NCBI RefSeq assembly: GCF_003589595.1 | Contig: NW_020653945.1 | Span: 11,449,697-11,513,696, forward strand | Origin: Hyposmocoma kahamanoa | Taxonomy: Eukaryota > Arthropoda > Insecta > Lepidoptera > Cosmopterigidae | DNA length: 64,000 nucleotides | Direction of reading: 5' to 3' | Shown: piece after piece, positions 10,506 through 21,545 of the stretch | How the letters are laid out: every line of letters begins with the position of its first letter | How positions within the stretch are numbered: position 1 is the first letter of the stretch | Notes under the pieces: generated by a model | The model's input: only the letters and a program-made list of their open reading frames with translations | Database searches by the model: none | What the model was told of the DNA's origin: nothing | Translations under genes and position numbers: made by a program

Positions 10506-12107
10506 AGCAGATTTTCATACGCCAAAGCATGAAATTTGTATCACATATCGACTGTGAACTGGCAACTGGTACAATCCTTATATTCTAAAGATTTCGCTTT
10601 TTAATACCATTTTATACTCATACTCCGCAGCGTTGCAAGAAATTCCATTGGTTAAAATCATATTCTTATTTAAAAAACCAGATGCTATATAAATGACGTA
10701 AATAAGTTTTTTCTTCATCTGTAAAGTTTTCAAAATTAAGTTAGTACCGGTTGCTAGTTTACAGTAGTTATTTTAAATTTGTCCTAAACATGACTATTCT
10801 ATACGTTTCCATAACCTTGCTTATCCAATCATGCATAATCCTTTCCTATGTCCTTTCAGATCCCGTAATCATCGAATGATCCGTGTTTTATATAAATTAG
10901 TATGTAATTTTCTTTTTTTGTGTTATTCATAATCAGTTTATAATACTAATACGTAAAGAATATATTCGTTTAAGTGGGAATCTTACATTGCCTTAACACA
11001 GTCTGGATTAGCAGGGAAGAACACTGTTGTTAATATACCACCATGAGGTTATGAACAATTTCTATTATTCAAAACGTCGTATAAAGTTAACTGCTAAACT
11101 TGTTACATTTTCTTAAACTGTTGTAAGTTGTATTCTAAACATTTGGATGAAAATAAATTATTATTATTAATGTTAATTTTATTTTAGGTAATAATATAAA
11201 AATTGAAACAGATCCTTAACAAATTATTATTGTAAAATTATATTTTATTTTCTTTATTCTCAGGTGTATATTCACATTAATATTAAGTTGGTCTCTGATC
11301 CTATTTACCTCGAAATCGGTATCCTAATTGACATTGAAACGATTTCCTAGTTTGAAATAAAGTTAAAATATTTTTCATGTCGTTAGCCTTAACGCCAACC
11401 GCGAAATGCCAATAACAGAAAAAAACTATGTGTTTCGTTATTACTACCTTAACCAATTGTTGTATAATGAGGGTTTTTAAAGTCGAGTTAGTGGCCTAAG
11501 TAATAGGTATGAGATTGTAAGACCTAATTATGTAATGATTGCATCCAATACTTTTTCTACGAGTGATAAAATAATGAAACACAACCATGTTTAATGTATA
11601 TTTTGTTAACAATCCATGACAACAAACTTAAACGAAAGGCAAACAAAAGCTTCAAAACAAAAACCAAAGAGAGACTAGAAGTGGCCAAGTACGGCTTATA
11701 TTTGAACCATTTTTTTTTATGAAGGTTACGGCCTGGTTGCAAGACCTTTGGGTCAATTATACCAATCAGGAAGCAGTAGAGTGTCTGATTAGCGTCTTAG
11801 TTGATATTTAAATTAGCAAAAATATGTTTTTTTAAACTCATTATAGTGTGTACAGAACTATAACGAAATTTTTCAGTTCAGTAGCGAGTACCATAGACAA
11901 TAGAATTTTGAATCCGAACTAAAAAGAGCGCCTTTGTGATATTGTTTATGAAATTATAATTGATAGACAGATAGCACAGGAGTAGTACAGATTTTGTTAT
12001 TTCAATCAAAATAGATTTGACCGTTCTTAATTTAAGTGTTTGTATACTGTCGATAAAACTTAACGTGCACTAATAGAGATTTCAATAATAATCTCAGTAC
12101 AGAGCAC
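10506..12107. other. no gene recognised
   Basis: AT-rich, with poly-pyrimidine and ATTATTA low complexity around 11150-11270. No coding region or recognised repeat. Confidence 0.4.
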
Positions 12108-12462
12108 TAAAAACACCGACCTCAAAAGTACGTGGAATTACGTCTATTTGCTAAGTTTCATTGAAATATAGGGGAAAGTTTTTTTAAATTCGCCACTATA
12201 CAGGACTTGATACTGGAGATAATAAAAATAGGTTCTCACTACGACACTACTCAAAGTATATCGAGAGAAAAACGCCTTGAATTGGAGAAATAGCAAAATC
12301 ATGTAAATAATTGCTAAAAGAATTGCTCCTAAATTAAAGTTAGGCGCTATTTATAAAAATGAGTCTTCATGCGTGAACAGCCACCCTTTGAGGTGAAAAA
12401 GGAGGAAAAAAAGAACATACAGTCGAATTGAGAACCTCCTCCTTTTTTGAAGTCGGCTAAAA
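12108..12462 (-). repeat. repeat B, copy 2
   Basis: Reverse copy running from ACACCGACCTCAAAAGTACG to CCTCCTCCTTTTTTGAAGTC. It contains the antisense words CTCTATAAAGTT-like, GCGCTATTTATAAAAATGAG and CATACAGTCGAATTGAGAAC, but lacks part of the central GTTACGCGAT block. Confidence 0.85.
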
Positions 12463-14931
12463 ACTTGAAAGCATCTTTCTATTGATACCGAGAAAAATAC
12501 TTTTATACGTAATAAAAAGTATTGTATATTATATTATATTATGGTATTTTTTGTAGACATTGACAATGCGATAGTTTTTCTAAATCAAATGTACAAGAAT
12601 GGTTCCTTAGAATAAATTTTTTATGTGATGTACAATTTTGTTTGAACTCTGTAGCGTTGAAACAGAATTAATTGAAACATATTTTTCCCGACCTGCTTGT
12701 ACGTAATGAAACAAGAAATAAAAAGAAATAACGACGACGAAACCATTTTACGGAAGGTGTGTGAATTTGGAATATTGATTGGGAGTAAATCTACAGAATA
12801 TGGTTTTTGTTGTTGTTTCGTTCGCACATTGTGCATTTGCTAGTATTGTATTTTCTATTACTTGCGAAATTCTGCTTTATATACAGATAATACTTACTTT
12901 ATTAGTAAAACTTTTCGTCAGGACAAAGCGTCTAATTAGCCATGCTACCAGATCTTAGATTTTCAGTTTTCTTTAATCCTTTAATCATTTAGTTTTCTAA
13001 CATTTTTTCGCTGGAAATTGTTATGTCTTTGCGGTAGCCATTTTGACACTTTCAATACTTACGAGTACTTTGATACTATTTGTGAAAATGTTATTCTAAG
13101 TACAGTTAGTTCATGATACATTATTAAATAATCATAGGCATTGCTAAACAATTAATTTAAGTATAGAAAAGAATATTTTCACGAATGTATGTAGTGTGCA
13201 GTAATTTGATTTGTACAAATTTAGGGAACAGGCTCTTCAGGCACTTACAAATATTACAGTGAATAATATATCACAGTGTGTGTTTGTCGATGGTTTACTG
13301 AATAAAATAAAGAATGGACTAGAATAGTCGGACAAAAACTGTTGCGAGGATTTATTTATTTAGTCAAGTTTAACACCCGTTGCGAAGTGAAATATGGAAA
13401 AACCTGGAGTTGTGAAGAAAATAAGAACAACTGGTTATGTCACACATTTTTCTCTTCACGCATATTGATTGGCAGCTGGATGAAGGATGACTCTCGCCAG
13501 CGACAAAAATTTCGATTATATCGATGAAAATAACTATCCCTGCATGCTGTTATTTTAATCAAGATGTTTATTTTTTATTCGACTAGTACTGCTGTACAAA
13601 CACATACACGACCCACTGCAGGGCGCAGGTTGCTTCAAGCAAGTATTACGCTAAAATCTACATCGCCGATCTAACGTGAGTTAGGCGCATTTCTCTTTAC
13701 TCAAAGGTACGCTTCTATAATTTGATAAAATTATATATATGACTAATATTATTTTGATATCTATTCTAATGTTAGTATTATATGATATGGCTCAATTTTA
13801 TTGACTTCATTAACGCGACTTCTATAATTAAATCATAAAATATAAGAAATATTATTTTCCATAATTATCATGAGGTTTTTTAACACGTTGGGGATGCATG
13901 TAGTTACCGTAACAGATTTACTAATTAAGAATTCAAAAGATCTTTTCATACAATTTAAACAAGCAGGAATACTAGCGAACCCGTAGGTTGGCATGGTTTA
14001 CAAAGCATTTCGGACTCACCAATGCAGCGTTGTTATGCACTTGCCGAACCTAATGTAGACATTAAGTCAGTCATTGAAATTAAAGAGCAAATGTATTGTG
14101 ATATGGTGTGTGGAGGGGTCGCGATTACATTTTTTGAATTCCGAAGACGATTGCCGCGAATTCAAAATGCAGGGCGGCGATGCGCGTATACGGGCGTCCC
14201 GTAGCTATCCCGCCTGTGTACTGGAGCTCAGCGCTTAGAAGCTTGGGCAGCCGGTAAACGGTACGGCGCGGCAGTACGCTCGCCTCACGCCACTCGCATA
14301 ATGAAACTGAAAATTGCCGACTGGGTCGGTGCACTTATTCCCGTCCCCATTCCCCGCTCCAAACACTTCTTCGACCACTCAAACAAAACCACTTTTCAAT
14401 TCCGCGATACTAACCTACTGGGAAAAGAATTCCACTCAACATCAAATGTACACATACCTACTGAAGTGTTCTCTATTGTCATAAGTGATTCCTTCTTCGT
14501 TTAAAGTTACTTCCAAGGATAGATGATCTTTTCCGCAGCGTTAAGAAGAAAGTTTGTGTAGAACAGGAAGTGGGGAAACTTCATCCACTTACCTCAACAT
14601 AATTAAAAATTAATTGCTATTGTTTGCTAAATAGTGTTGTTCAAAATACGTCTTGGTCTTGTTCTTGCATTTTTGAAAGAACATTTCCGACCTTGCAAGA
14701 TTTAAGAAAGGACAAGACTGAATCTGCAACATAGCATACACTAAGTAGTATTATTTATTAATCTTAAAAATTCTGTAAAGTTAATCATTTTACGTCATTT
14801 GGTTAGCCTATACTATACATACCTATGTCAATATGTACTCAAAATGTAGTACCTACTTTGTTGCGTTGTCCTAAAATTGGAACCAACCTTCATCACACTT
14901 TTTATTAGAATATGATAGTTAAATAAATAAT
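12463..14931. other. mostly featureless; GC-rich patch at 14140-14360
   Basis: No gene can be supported. 14140-14360 is CpG-rich relative to its surroundings and open on both strands, but shows no recognisable peptide. It could be a promoter-proximal island or repeat. 14645-14725 contains CGTCTTGGTCTTG/GGACAAGACTG words related to the element at 14932. Confidence 0.35.
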
Positions 14932-15054
14932 AATAGCAAGACTTGCGAGACTCTTGCAACAAGACCGAGATCAAGACCAAGACTAAGTCTGAGTGTACTG
15001 ACCCCGAAAGCAAGACCGAGACTGGGCTTAGTCTCGTCTTGGTCTTGCTACTAT
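14932..15054. repeat. foldback repeat with CAAGAC/GTCTTG inverted ends
   Basis: It opens AATAGCAAGACTTGCGAGAC and closes GTCTCGTCTTGGTCTTGCTA, so the ends are inverted. The interior is a run of AAGACCNAGA motifs. A related fragment lies at about 14645-14725. Non-coding, probably a MITE. Confidence 0.65.
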
Positions 15055-15232
15055 AACTTACTATGACTATTTCTGTACCTACCTGTGTTTTATTATACAT
15101 ATAGTATTAATCTTAAAATATAGTATTAATCTTTTGAAATAGGCACATGTGTATGAAATAGGTATATGTGTATATACACAGCATAAAAGTTCCAGATATA
15201 AAACGAATACCATTGAAAGATAGGCACTCTTA

Positions 15233-15397
15233 GGATCGTATTCTAGAACTCTACTCAATGCTCAAGTCAGGATTGCACTGGAAACACAACCATTGGAAAT
15301 ACGACACTAATGGCAGGGACTTGAGTGTGATTTCGAGTGCTTTAAACCATACTCAAATTCTGACTTGAGCATTGAGTAGAGTTCTGGAATACGGCCC
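15233..15397. mobile_element. MITE with TTA target site (PIF/Harbinger-like), tandem unit 1
   Basis: Roughly 38-bp terminal inverted repeats (CGTATTCTAGAACTCTACTC... against ...GAGTAGAGTTCTGGAATACG) enclose a short spacer. Both ends are flanked by TTA (15230-15232 and 15398-15400) within CTTAG. A TTA duplication and TIRs starting GGGYCG fit the PIF/Harbinger superfamily, but no transposase is present to confirm it. Confidence 0.8.
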
Positions 15398-15400
15398 TTA

Positions 15401-15575
15401 GCCTCGTATTCCAGAACTCTACTCAATGCTCAAGTCAGGATCTGAGTATGATTTCAAGCACTGGAAATCATACTCAAGTCCTTACCATTAGAGTCGTATT
15501 TCCAGTACTTCAAATCATAATTAAGTCTGCTCAAGTCCTGACTTGAGCATTGAGTAGAGTTCTGGAATACGACCC
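15401..15575. mobile_element. MITE with TTA target site, tandem unit 2
   Basis: Second unit of the same family, with the same TIRs (CTCGTATTCCAGAACTCTAC and GTTCTGGAATACGACCC). It begins directly after the TTA that ends unit 1 and finishes at TTA 15576-15578. The interior (CAAGCACTGGAAATCATACTC) is related to but not identical with that of unit 1, so the pair is not a very recent duplication. Confidence 0.8.
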
Positions 15576-15578
15576 TTA

Positions 15579-16090
15579 GTTTCGATAATATTTCACAGTA
15601 ATATTACGTTTTGGTGCGTAGTGAATGATGATTACCTATCATCAGAGAGCAATCGGCACTACGTGATTACTTGTTATAGGTCGTATTATTTCCCTTCGTT
15701 TCTACTGGCAGGTGTGGGTGGCTGTTTGTTAGGCTTCATCAGCCAATATAAAGCTTTCGACTGGATCATGTTTAATCACGTGCGTGAATATCCGTTTACG
15801 TTACTCCCTAGTATTATTCCCTTACGTCGTCGAATCGCGGGCATAGGCGTAATTTCGAGGATTATTCTTCTTAATAATAGCAATATTTAAGCTCCTGTTT
15901 GAATGGAGTGACGCATTTACAAAAATTATTTATAAAATTTATTATTTATAAAAATTTAAATATAAAATTATAAATATAATTTATAAAAATTTATTAATTA
16001 TATTTATAAAAATTATTTCTATTACTAAACCTTAAAAATTGAAAATATTAATAATATTGAATATTTATTTAAACTCACGATTTTCACACA
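15579..16090. other. no gene; very AT-rich 15930-16060
   Basis: 15621-15890 is an 89-codon open frame without recognisable motifs; I do not call it. 15930-16060 is TTTATAAAAATT low-complexity sequence. Confidence 0.4.
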
Positions 16091-16293
16091 TTATTTGAAT
16101 TTCATATCGGGACTCAATAGTCTATAAATATATTTCATTTACTCGACGTTTCGGACGTGTTGCAACGTCCAGTAATGTCCAGCAGTCCCTTCGAGACCAT
16201 GGACGCTGCAACACATCAGAATCGTCGAGGTAAATATAAAACAAAAAATTATACACAAGTAAGTCCCGATATTAAATTCAAATAAGAATTACC
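16091..16293. mobile_element. foldback element with GACGTTTCGG core
   Basis: The left arm runs TTATTTGAATTTCATATCGG...TTTACTCGACG and the right arm is its imperfect inverted copy (CGTCGAGGTAAATATAAA...CCCGATATTAAATTCAAATA). The inner stem GTGTTGCAACGTCC/GGACGCTGCAACAC surrounds a roughly 35-nt loop. The core GACGTTTCGG, reverse strand CCGAAACGTC, is shared with the foldbacks at 10041 and 22880 although the arms differ. Confidence 0.75.
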
Positions 16294-17810
16294 TAATTCA
16301 GAGAGAAACAATTACTTGGGACCCCATTAACTTCTTTCTTTAATTCTGTTAACAAAGATTTCTTTGTCATTACTTTAATCTTACAACACACTGTGAATAA
16401 CCGGAGAGTTATCTCTCGTCTTTGAACTGTGATCTCGAAGCTGCGGGAATTGGGTAAAATTGTTGTTAATGGTAATTTTATGTTAGAAATTGTTTTACCG
16501 TTGGTGCGAGTTTATTCGCAAAAATTGCCCAAGGTTAAGATTACGTCACGTTTTCTTATAATAAAACCAAATATTTCATAGCAATGTTATGATCTTAACA
16601 GGGTTCGAAATTATGTACACTCTTAGAATATTTCGGAGTTTTCATTTTGTTTATTGCTTATCTTATAAACACAAAGTAATAATACTGAAATAATGGTCGG
16701 GACCAGGGCGACATTCTCGTTAGGGTCTAGGGTCACGTTGCTTTTAATTAATCGTTTCATTTTTAAACAAATTCCTTTTGAAAATTTTTGTTTATCGACT
16801 AAAAAAAAATAAGGACATTCTCAATTCGAATGTATTTTTTATGTGTATGTTACGCGATTATTCCGACATACACTAGCAGTAGAGCTCCTTGTGAAAGAGT
16901 TCGTCCAGAAAGGTACTTGGTAGTACAAATATGTTCTGGTATGTTTGAAAAAAATATAATTACGAGTATTTCGTTTATGAGATTATGTTGATTCAGGTCT
17001 TTTTTTTTTATAAAACCGTTATCTTGTTTCATCGAATAAAGAATTTGAAAATGAGTTACAACCGTGAAATATTTTATTATAATACATATTTATATATAAA
17101 ACGTGAACAATTCACGAATAAGTCACCATAATGCTAAGTTCAGATGGATACATACTTGCCGCGCTTCGACGTTGTAGTAGGTACGTTCAGCTGACGAGTA
17201 CTTGTAGAGTGACGCAAGTACTAGGAGCGAACGATAACGCGCGGTCATCTGAAAGGGTATAATGTCAGAGCCTATAATGCAAACTTTGAAGTATTTATTA
17301 CCTCTGAACGCAGCAGCAGCGGCAGCGGCGCTTACATATAAACGGATGTACGGTAGCGCGATTTGAAAACGCCCGTTAAATTTTTGTCGTCTAAACTTAG
17401 CCTAAATGTCTACAAGCTCTTAACAAAATAAGAATACAAGTCGAAATTAAAAAAGTTTTCCTGTGTATCAGATCACTCAAATGTATGTATTCAAATTAAG
17501 TTTGCTGCTGTTAACAATGACTTAGCATGAAAAATTACAATTTATTTTATGTATTTGTGCTCTCCTTGTGTCCTTAGCAATCCTTACACGCCTCTTTGGC
17601 ACCTTTAGCGGATTACACGTTCATCCTCTCTTTTATCAAAACTAAAACGAAACCGTTGATTTATTTATGCCGTTTTTTTCTCAATTACTGAGGTTTATTT
17701 AAATTCGTTCTTTAAATTTCTGCTTTAAATTCCAAATGCCAATACTTCAATTTAAGATTTAAACAAGAATAGAACAATATTAAAAATGTATTTGGTGCCA
17801 TTTCCATATA
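16294..17810. other. no gene; short repeat A and B fragments
   Basis: 16801-16872 is a fragment of repeat B (TTCTCAATTCGAATG, ATGTTACGCGATTATTCCGA). It is fused at 16873-16920 to the first roughly 45 bp of repeat A (AGCAGTAGAGCTCCTTGTGA). 17150-17360 is a GC-richer patch with a CAGCAGCAGCGGCAGCGG tract but no supported exon. Confidence 0.5.
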
Positions 17811-18172
17811 CGTGTGGCGCACTATAAGTTCCAGAATGAATAAGAACAAAATACTATAAATGATCAGAAATGAATTTATTGTTTCCCAAAATATTCTCCG
17901 TTAGCGTCAATGCACTTTTTCATACGAATGAACCAATTTTGAAAACATTTATGCCACTCCTCCGTGACAGTCTCTAAAACATATTTTTCATACTTTTCGA
18001 CAGCCTCTTCATGTGATGAAAATCGTTGACCGCGTAACTGGTTCTTAATTTTTAGAAATAAATAAAAGTCACAAGGTACCGGATCGGGACTGTACACGGG
18101 ATGGCTCATAAGGTCAATGTTGTTCACCTTCAAAAATTCATTGTCTGTCTCTCACGCGGCCAGACAGACAAT
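17811..18172 (-). mobile_element. mariner copy 2, 3'-end fragment with microinversion
   Basis: The right TIR (GTGTGGCGCACTATAAGTTC) follows TA. The copy carries the C-terminal transposase coding region (YSPDPVPCDFYLFLKIKNQL, 85 open codons at 17876-18133). It ends abruptly at an inverted segment: ATTGTCTGTCT (about 18140-18150), then CTCACGCGGCC in inverted orientation, then AGACAGACAAT. The rest of the transposon is missing. It has the same orientation as the adjacent copy 3. Confidence 0.93.
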
Positions 18173-18495
18173 TTTAAATTTACTTTTCGGAGTTTTTATT
18201 ACTATTAAATTAATACATCACCTAAGGTTGTACGTGGAGCGAACTATATATATATATATATAAGTTTTCGGAATGAATAAGAAAAAATACTATAAATGGT
18301 CAGAAATGAATTTATTGTTTCTGAAAATATTCTCCGTTAGCGTTAATGCACTTTTTTGTACGAATGAACCAATTTTGAAAACATTTATGCCACTCCTCCG
18401 TGACAATCTCTGAAACATATTTTTCATACTCTTCGACGGAGTATGAAAAATATGATGAAAACATCACCTGAAGAGGCTGACCGCGTATCTGGTTC

Positions 18496-19134
18496 TTAAT
18501 TTTTGGAAATAAATAATCTTATTGAGAAACGTTGGCCACGTAACTGGTTCTTAATTTTTGGAAATAAATAAAAGTCACAAAGTACCAGGTCGGGACTGTA
18601 CGCGTGACGGCTCATAAGGTCAACGTTGTTCACCTTCAAAAATTCATTTGTCTGTCTGACCGTGTGAGAACTGGCATTATCGTGGTGCAAGATGATACGG
18701 CGTTTACGGTTATTTTTACGGAGTTTCTCAATAACTTCCATCAAACAAATGGTCGTGTACCAATCATTAATCATGGTACAAAGATTCTCCAAAACAACAG
18801 TAGCTACGTGTCCAGTTTTATTAAAAAAAGAAGCAATCATCCGCTTAGAGGCACTTTCCACGCGCGCCACTTTGGTTGATTTCGGCTTATCTCGAAAGAA
18901 CCATACGCTCCATTGCTGATTTGTTTTGGAATTGTAACTATAAATCCATGTTTCGTCACCTGTCACTATATCCCACACCAAATTTGACGCCCCTTCGTTG
19001 AATCTAGTAAGCATGGCATTGCACCAAGTGATGGGATCCGTTTTTTGAGTCTCAGTCAAATTGTGTGGGATCCACCGAGAGCACAGCTTTTTCACACCCA
19101 AATGTTTGTGTAGTACTGATTGTATTTGACTCAT
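18496..19134 (-). pseudogene. mariner transposase, central to C-terminal part (copy 3)
   Basis: A 212-codon open frame begins at MSQIQSVLHKHLGVKK and keeps RWIPHNL, the first catalytic site VTGDETWIY, the second ILHHDNAS, and a third aspartate in YSPDLVLCDF 34 residues downstream of the second. All three DD34D aspartates therefore survive. The C-terminus is replaced after KIKNQLRGQRFS by residues from the duplicated segment, and the N-terminal third is separated by frameshifts and the 512-bp insertion. The protein is not expected to be functional. Confidence 0.92.
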
Positions 19135-19304
19135 GCCTATGCTTAAAATGCCTAAATCTCATGGTATGTCACATGTCTGTCTGTTTTGATCATACATCGA
19201 TGTTTTTGTTGTTCACAGCAGTGGACGGGCGACCATCACGAAATTCGTCACTGAGATTCACACGACCGCGTTTGAATTTTGAAAACTAGCTATCAGTCAT
19301 CTTG

Positions 19305-19816
19305 TATCCGCTCACGCGATGCGCTACCCCCACCTACACGGCCCTTAAAGGATAGGATAAGCCTACCGCAAAATGGCGACTATCTGGTTACGCAAATTAG
19401 AAAAGCATTCAGTTTAAATAGAAGTTTTTATAAATAAAAATTATTATTCTGCATTACTAAATAAATACCATCCGTACTACCAACAAAAGCATCTCAAATA
19501 AAATTCAGTAATACACCGCAAATCCTGCACTTAAAAAGCACTAATGAAATTTTTGGTGTACTTGGATAAATATGATAATATTCCGTTTGAGTGGTTCTAA
19601 CGTTTACCATCAAATTACTCCTTAAAGTATAGTTTTTTAAACATTTATATTCAGGGTAAACTTAAAAAACGCTACTTACGGTATGTTTTCGATATCCGAT
19701 AAATCGGTATAAAATCATCACCGGCACCTCTAGGTGTGGTATGATTCCAGAGACGCATGAATCGCGTAACACTCTGTGGCGGCATGCGTCCACGGCTGCA
19801 TGTATCGCGTGAGCGG
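19305..19816. mobile_element. 512-bp insertion inside mariner copy 3, imperfect inverted ends
   Basis: Comparison with copies 1 and 4 shows that the continuous CTTGCATGGTGCTT site is split here. The insert begins TATCCGCTCACGCGAT and ends ATCGCGTGAGCGG, so CCGCTCACGCGAT is an inverted terminal repeat of about 13 bp. No clear target-site duplication is visible, 1 bp at most. It has no open frame of note. Family unknown; a non-autonomous DNA transposon is most likely. Confidence 0.75.
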
Positions 19817-20195
19817 GCATGGTGCTTCATCACCAAAAGCAGTTTGAAGCCGAGGGAAGCTAGAAAATCATACTACGAAAATTTTCACGATTTAAATCCA
19901 TGGTGATGTAGACAACAATTTCTAAAATGACGCCACAATGTAAAAACAAGTGATAGTCAGATGAAACACACTGTATTCTACAACCAAAGAGTTTCATTTC
20001 CAAATGTTGTAATTACTTTTTAAATATTGTTTATGTAAGTGGCCAGTTCCGGAAACTTATAGTGCGCCCTATGTATCGATGGCAGAAAAGAATAACCGGT
20101 TACCTGCATAATAACGAGTTTACACTTTTCTTTTTAGTTCTGTAAAACGTTTTGAAAGCAAAAACTTGAGACAGACTATATCAACCCATTTATAC

Positions 20196-20497
20196 GTCTC
20201 CCTGTTGGCCATGGGTCTATTCTCAAGCGAGGATCAAGGTCATAGTCCGCCACGCTTGCCCAATGCGAGTTGGAAACTTCACACGTCTTCCGAGTGTTGT
20301 GAAATTTCTTCGACGTGCAGGTTTCATCAGGGTGTTTTCCTTCACCGAAAAGCTCATGGTAAATTTGAAATTAAATTTCGCGCATCAATCCCTATAAACT
20401 CAGAGGTGCGAGCTCGGAATCGAACTTACGGCCTCAGTCGAGAAGCGGAAGGTGAAACCATTAGGCTACAACGGCTTCAAATACCTACATTATATTT
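20196..20497 (-). mobile_element. tRNA-derived SINE (Metulj-like, 'SINE-3'), copy 1
   Basis: Read on the minus strand it starts with a tRNA-like head (GTTGTAGCCTAATGGTTTCA as A-box region, AAGTTCGATTCCGAGCTC as B box). It continues to the body words GTGTTTTCCTTCACCGAAA, CACACGTCTTCCGAGTG and CCACGCTTGCCCAATGCGAG seen on the plus strand. The same order occurs at 50886-51140. The plus-strand 126-codon frame here is fortuitous. Confidence 0.8.
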
Positions 20498-21147
20498 TAT
20501 ATATTTTTCAGATATTACCTTTTTATGGTATTGCCTCATTGCTTAAAGTTTTTGCTAATTGTAACAGATCGCTGTTACATCAGAAAATATCAAATGTTTA
20601 CTTTCGAAACGTTCTACTGCAAAATCGTAATTTTGCAGGTAACCGGTTACTCTTTGCTGTCGTCGATTATTATATGGTTTGTACTTCAGAAGTCCTAGTA
20701 TATACTAAGATCATCACTTCTGAAAGTTATCTGAAATCTTCCATTAAAAGTTGATTATCAGTTCCAAGACTGGCATTAGTGAATGAACCTTTTGTACATT
20801 TTTCACGGTTCTTTCAATTTCCCCGAGTGTTAGGGTGTTTTTTATTTTTACTTCTGACTCATTCGGAATCCGGAGATCGCCAATGCGAACACGAAAAGGG
20901 TGTGTCTCTTTCCAATTTCACTAATTTCTTCCTAGTGTTACATTGGAATGAGTTCAATCCGTTTGCAACGAGTGGAATTAATTACTCCATATCTGAAAAG
21001 CTATTTAAACACCCCGACTTTTCACGTTAGTTTAAAGGGAACAAAACGAACGAACCCATTATTTCGACTTAGTGTTTGAATTTGTTTTATTGCTTATTCC
21101 ATTTTCTAGACTTAGTAACGGACTTGTTGTAATATAGCAATTATTGT
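20498..21147. other. no gene recognised
   Basis: Two open frames (20452-20754 and 20779-21030) are present but carry no recognisable domains. The second has a hydrophobic stretch (FPRVLGCFLFLLLTHSESG), too little to call a gene. Confidence 0.35.
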
Positions 21148-21344
21148 ATATTGCACATGACAACTAACATAGCATTATCTCCAAAATTGCGTTGTATATG
21201 TATGTCACTCGTACACGATGTAATTTCAAAGTGACAGGACAACACTGTTACATTGAAATTGAATCGTATACGAATGACGTACATATGAGTATAACGCATT
21301 TTTTTTAGATAATATACATATGTTAGTTGTCATGTCCAATATAT
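21148..21344. mobile_element. foldback MITE, ~90-bp arms
   Basis: The left arm starts ATATTGCACATGACAACTAA and passes GCGTTGTATATGTATGTCAC. The right arm is its inverted counterpart, TGTTAGTTGTCATGTCCAAT at the end with GACGTACATATGAGTATAAC inside. The loop is only a few bases, AGTGACAGGACAACACTGTT. Non-coding; parent transposon unknown. Confidence 0.8.
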
Positions 21345-21545
21345 GAAATAAATTTTGGTTTAACATCGAGTATTTTATTATGTCGCAATTTATTCCTGTC
21401 AGTGAGTACACTTTTAAGTATACGACTTAACTGAATAATGATGTAACCATTCGACTTATCTACATGACATTTCAATAAAATCGCATTTTATGATTTTAAG
21501 AATATAAGATAAATAAAAATAAGAAAATACGATTAAGCATTTTGA

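Larger units (their letters stand above)
18233..20073 (-). mobile_element. mariner copy 3, rearranged, with nested insertion
   Basis: Both ends are present and flanked by TA (18231-18232 and 20074-20075). Three modifications are visible. The TIR near 18243-18262 is expanded by a TA microsatellite. At 18435-18545 one segment is inverted (CATCACCTGAAGAGGCTGAC in opposite sense) and the GGTTCTTAATTTTTGGAAAT block is directly duplicated. A 512-bp foreign segment sits at 19305-19816. The central transposase frame is still open. Confidence 0.95.

Noticed and set aside
17310..17345. Host exon around the CAGCAGCAGCGGCAGCGG tract
   Set aside because: No open frame of useful length and no convincing splice sites.
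20166..20546. 126-codon plus-strand ORF as a gene
   Set aside because: It lies almost entirely inside a SINE-3 copy; the frame is fortuitous.
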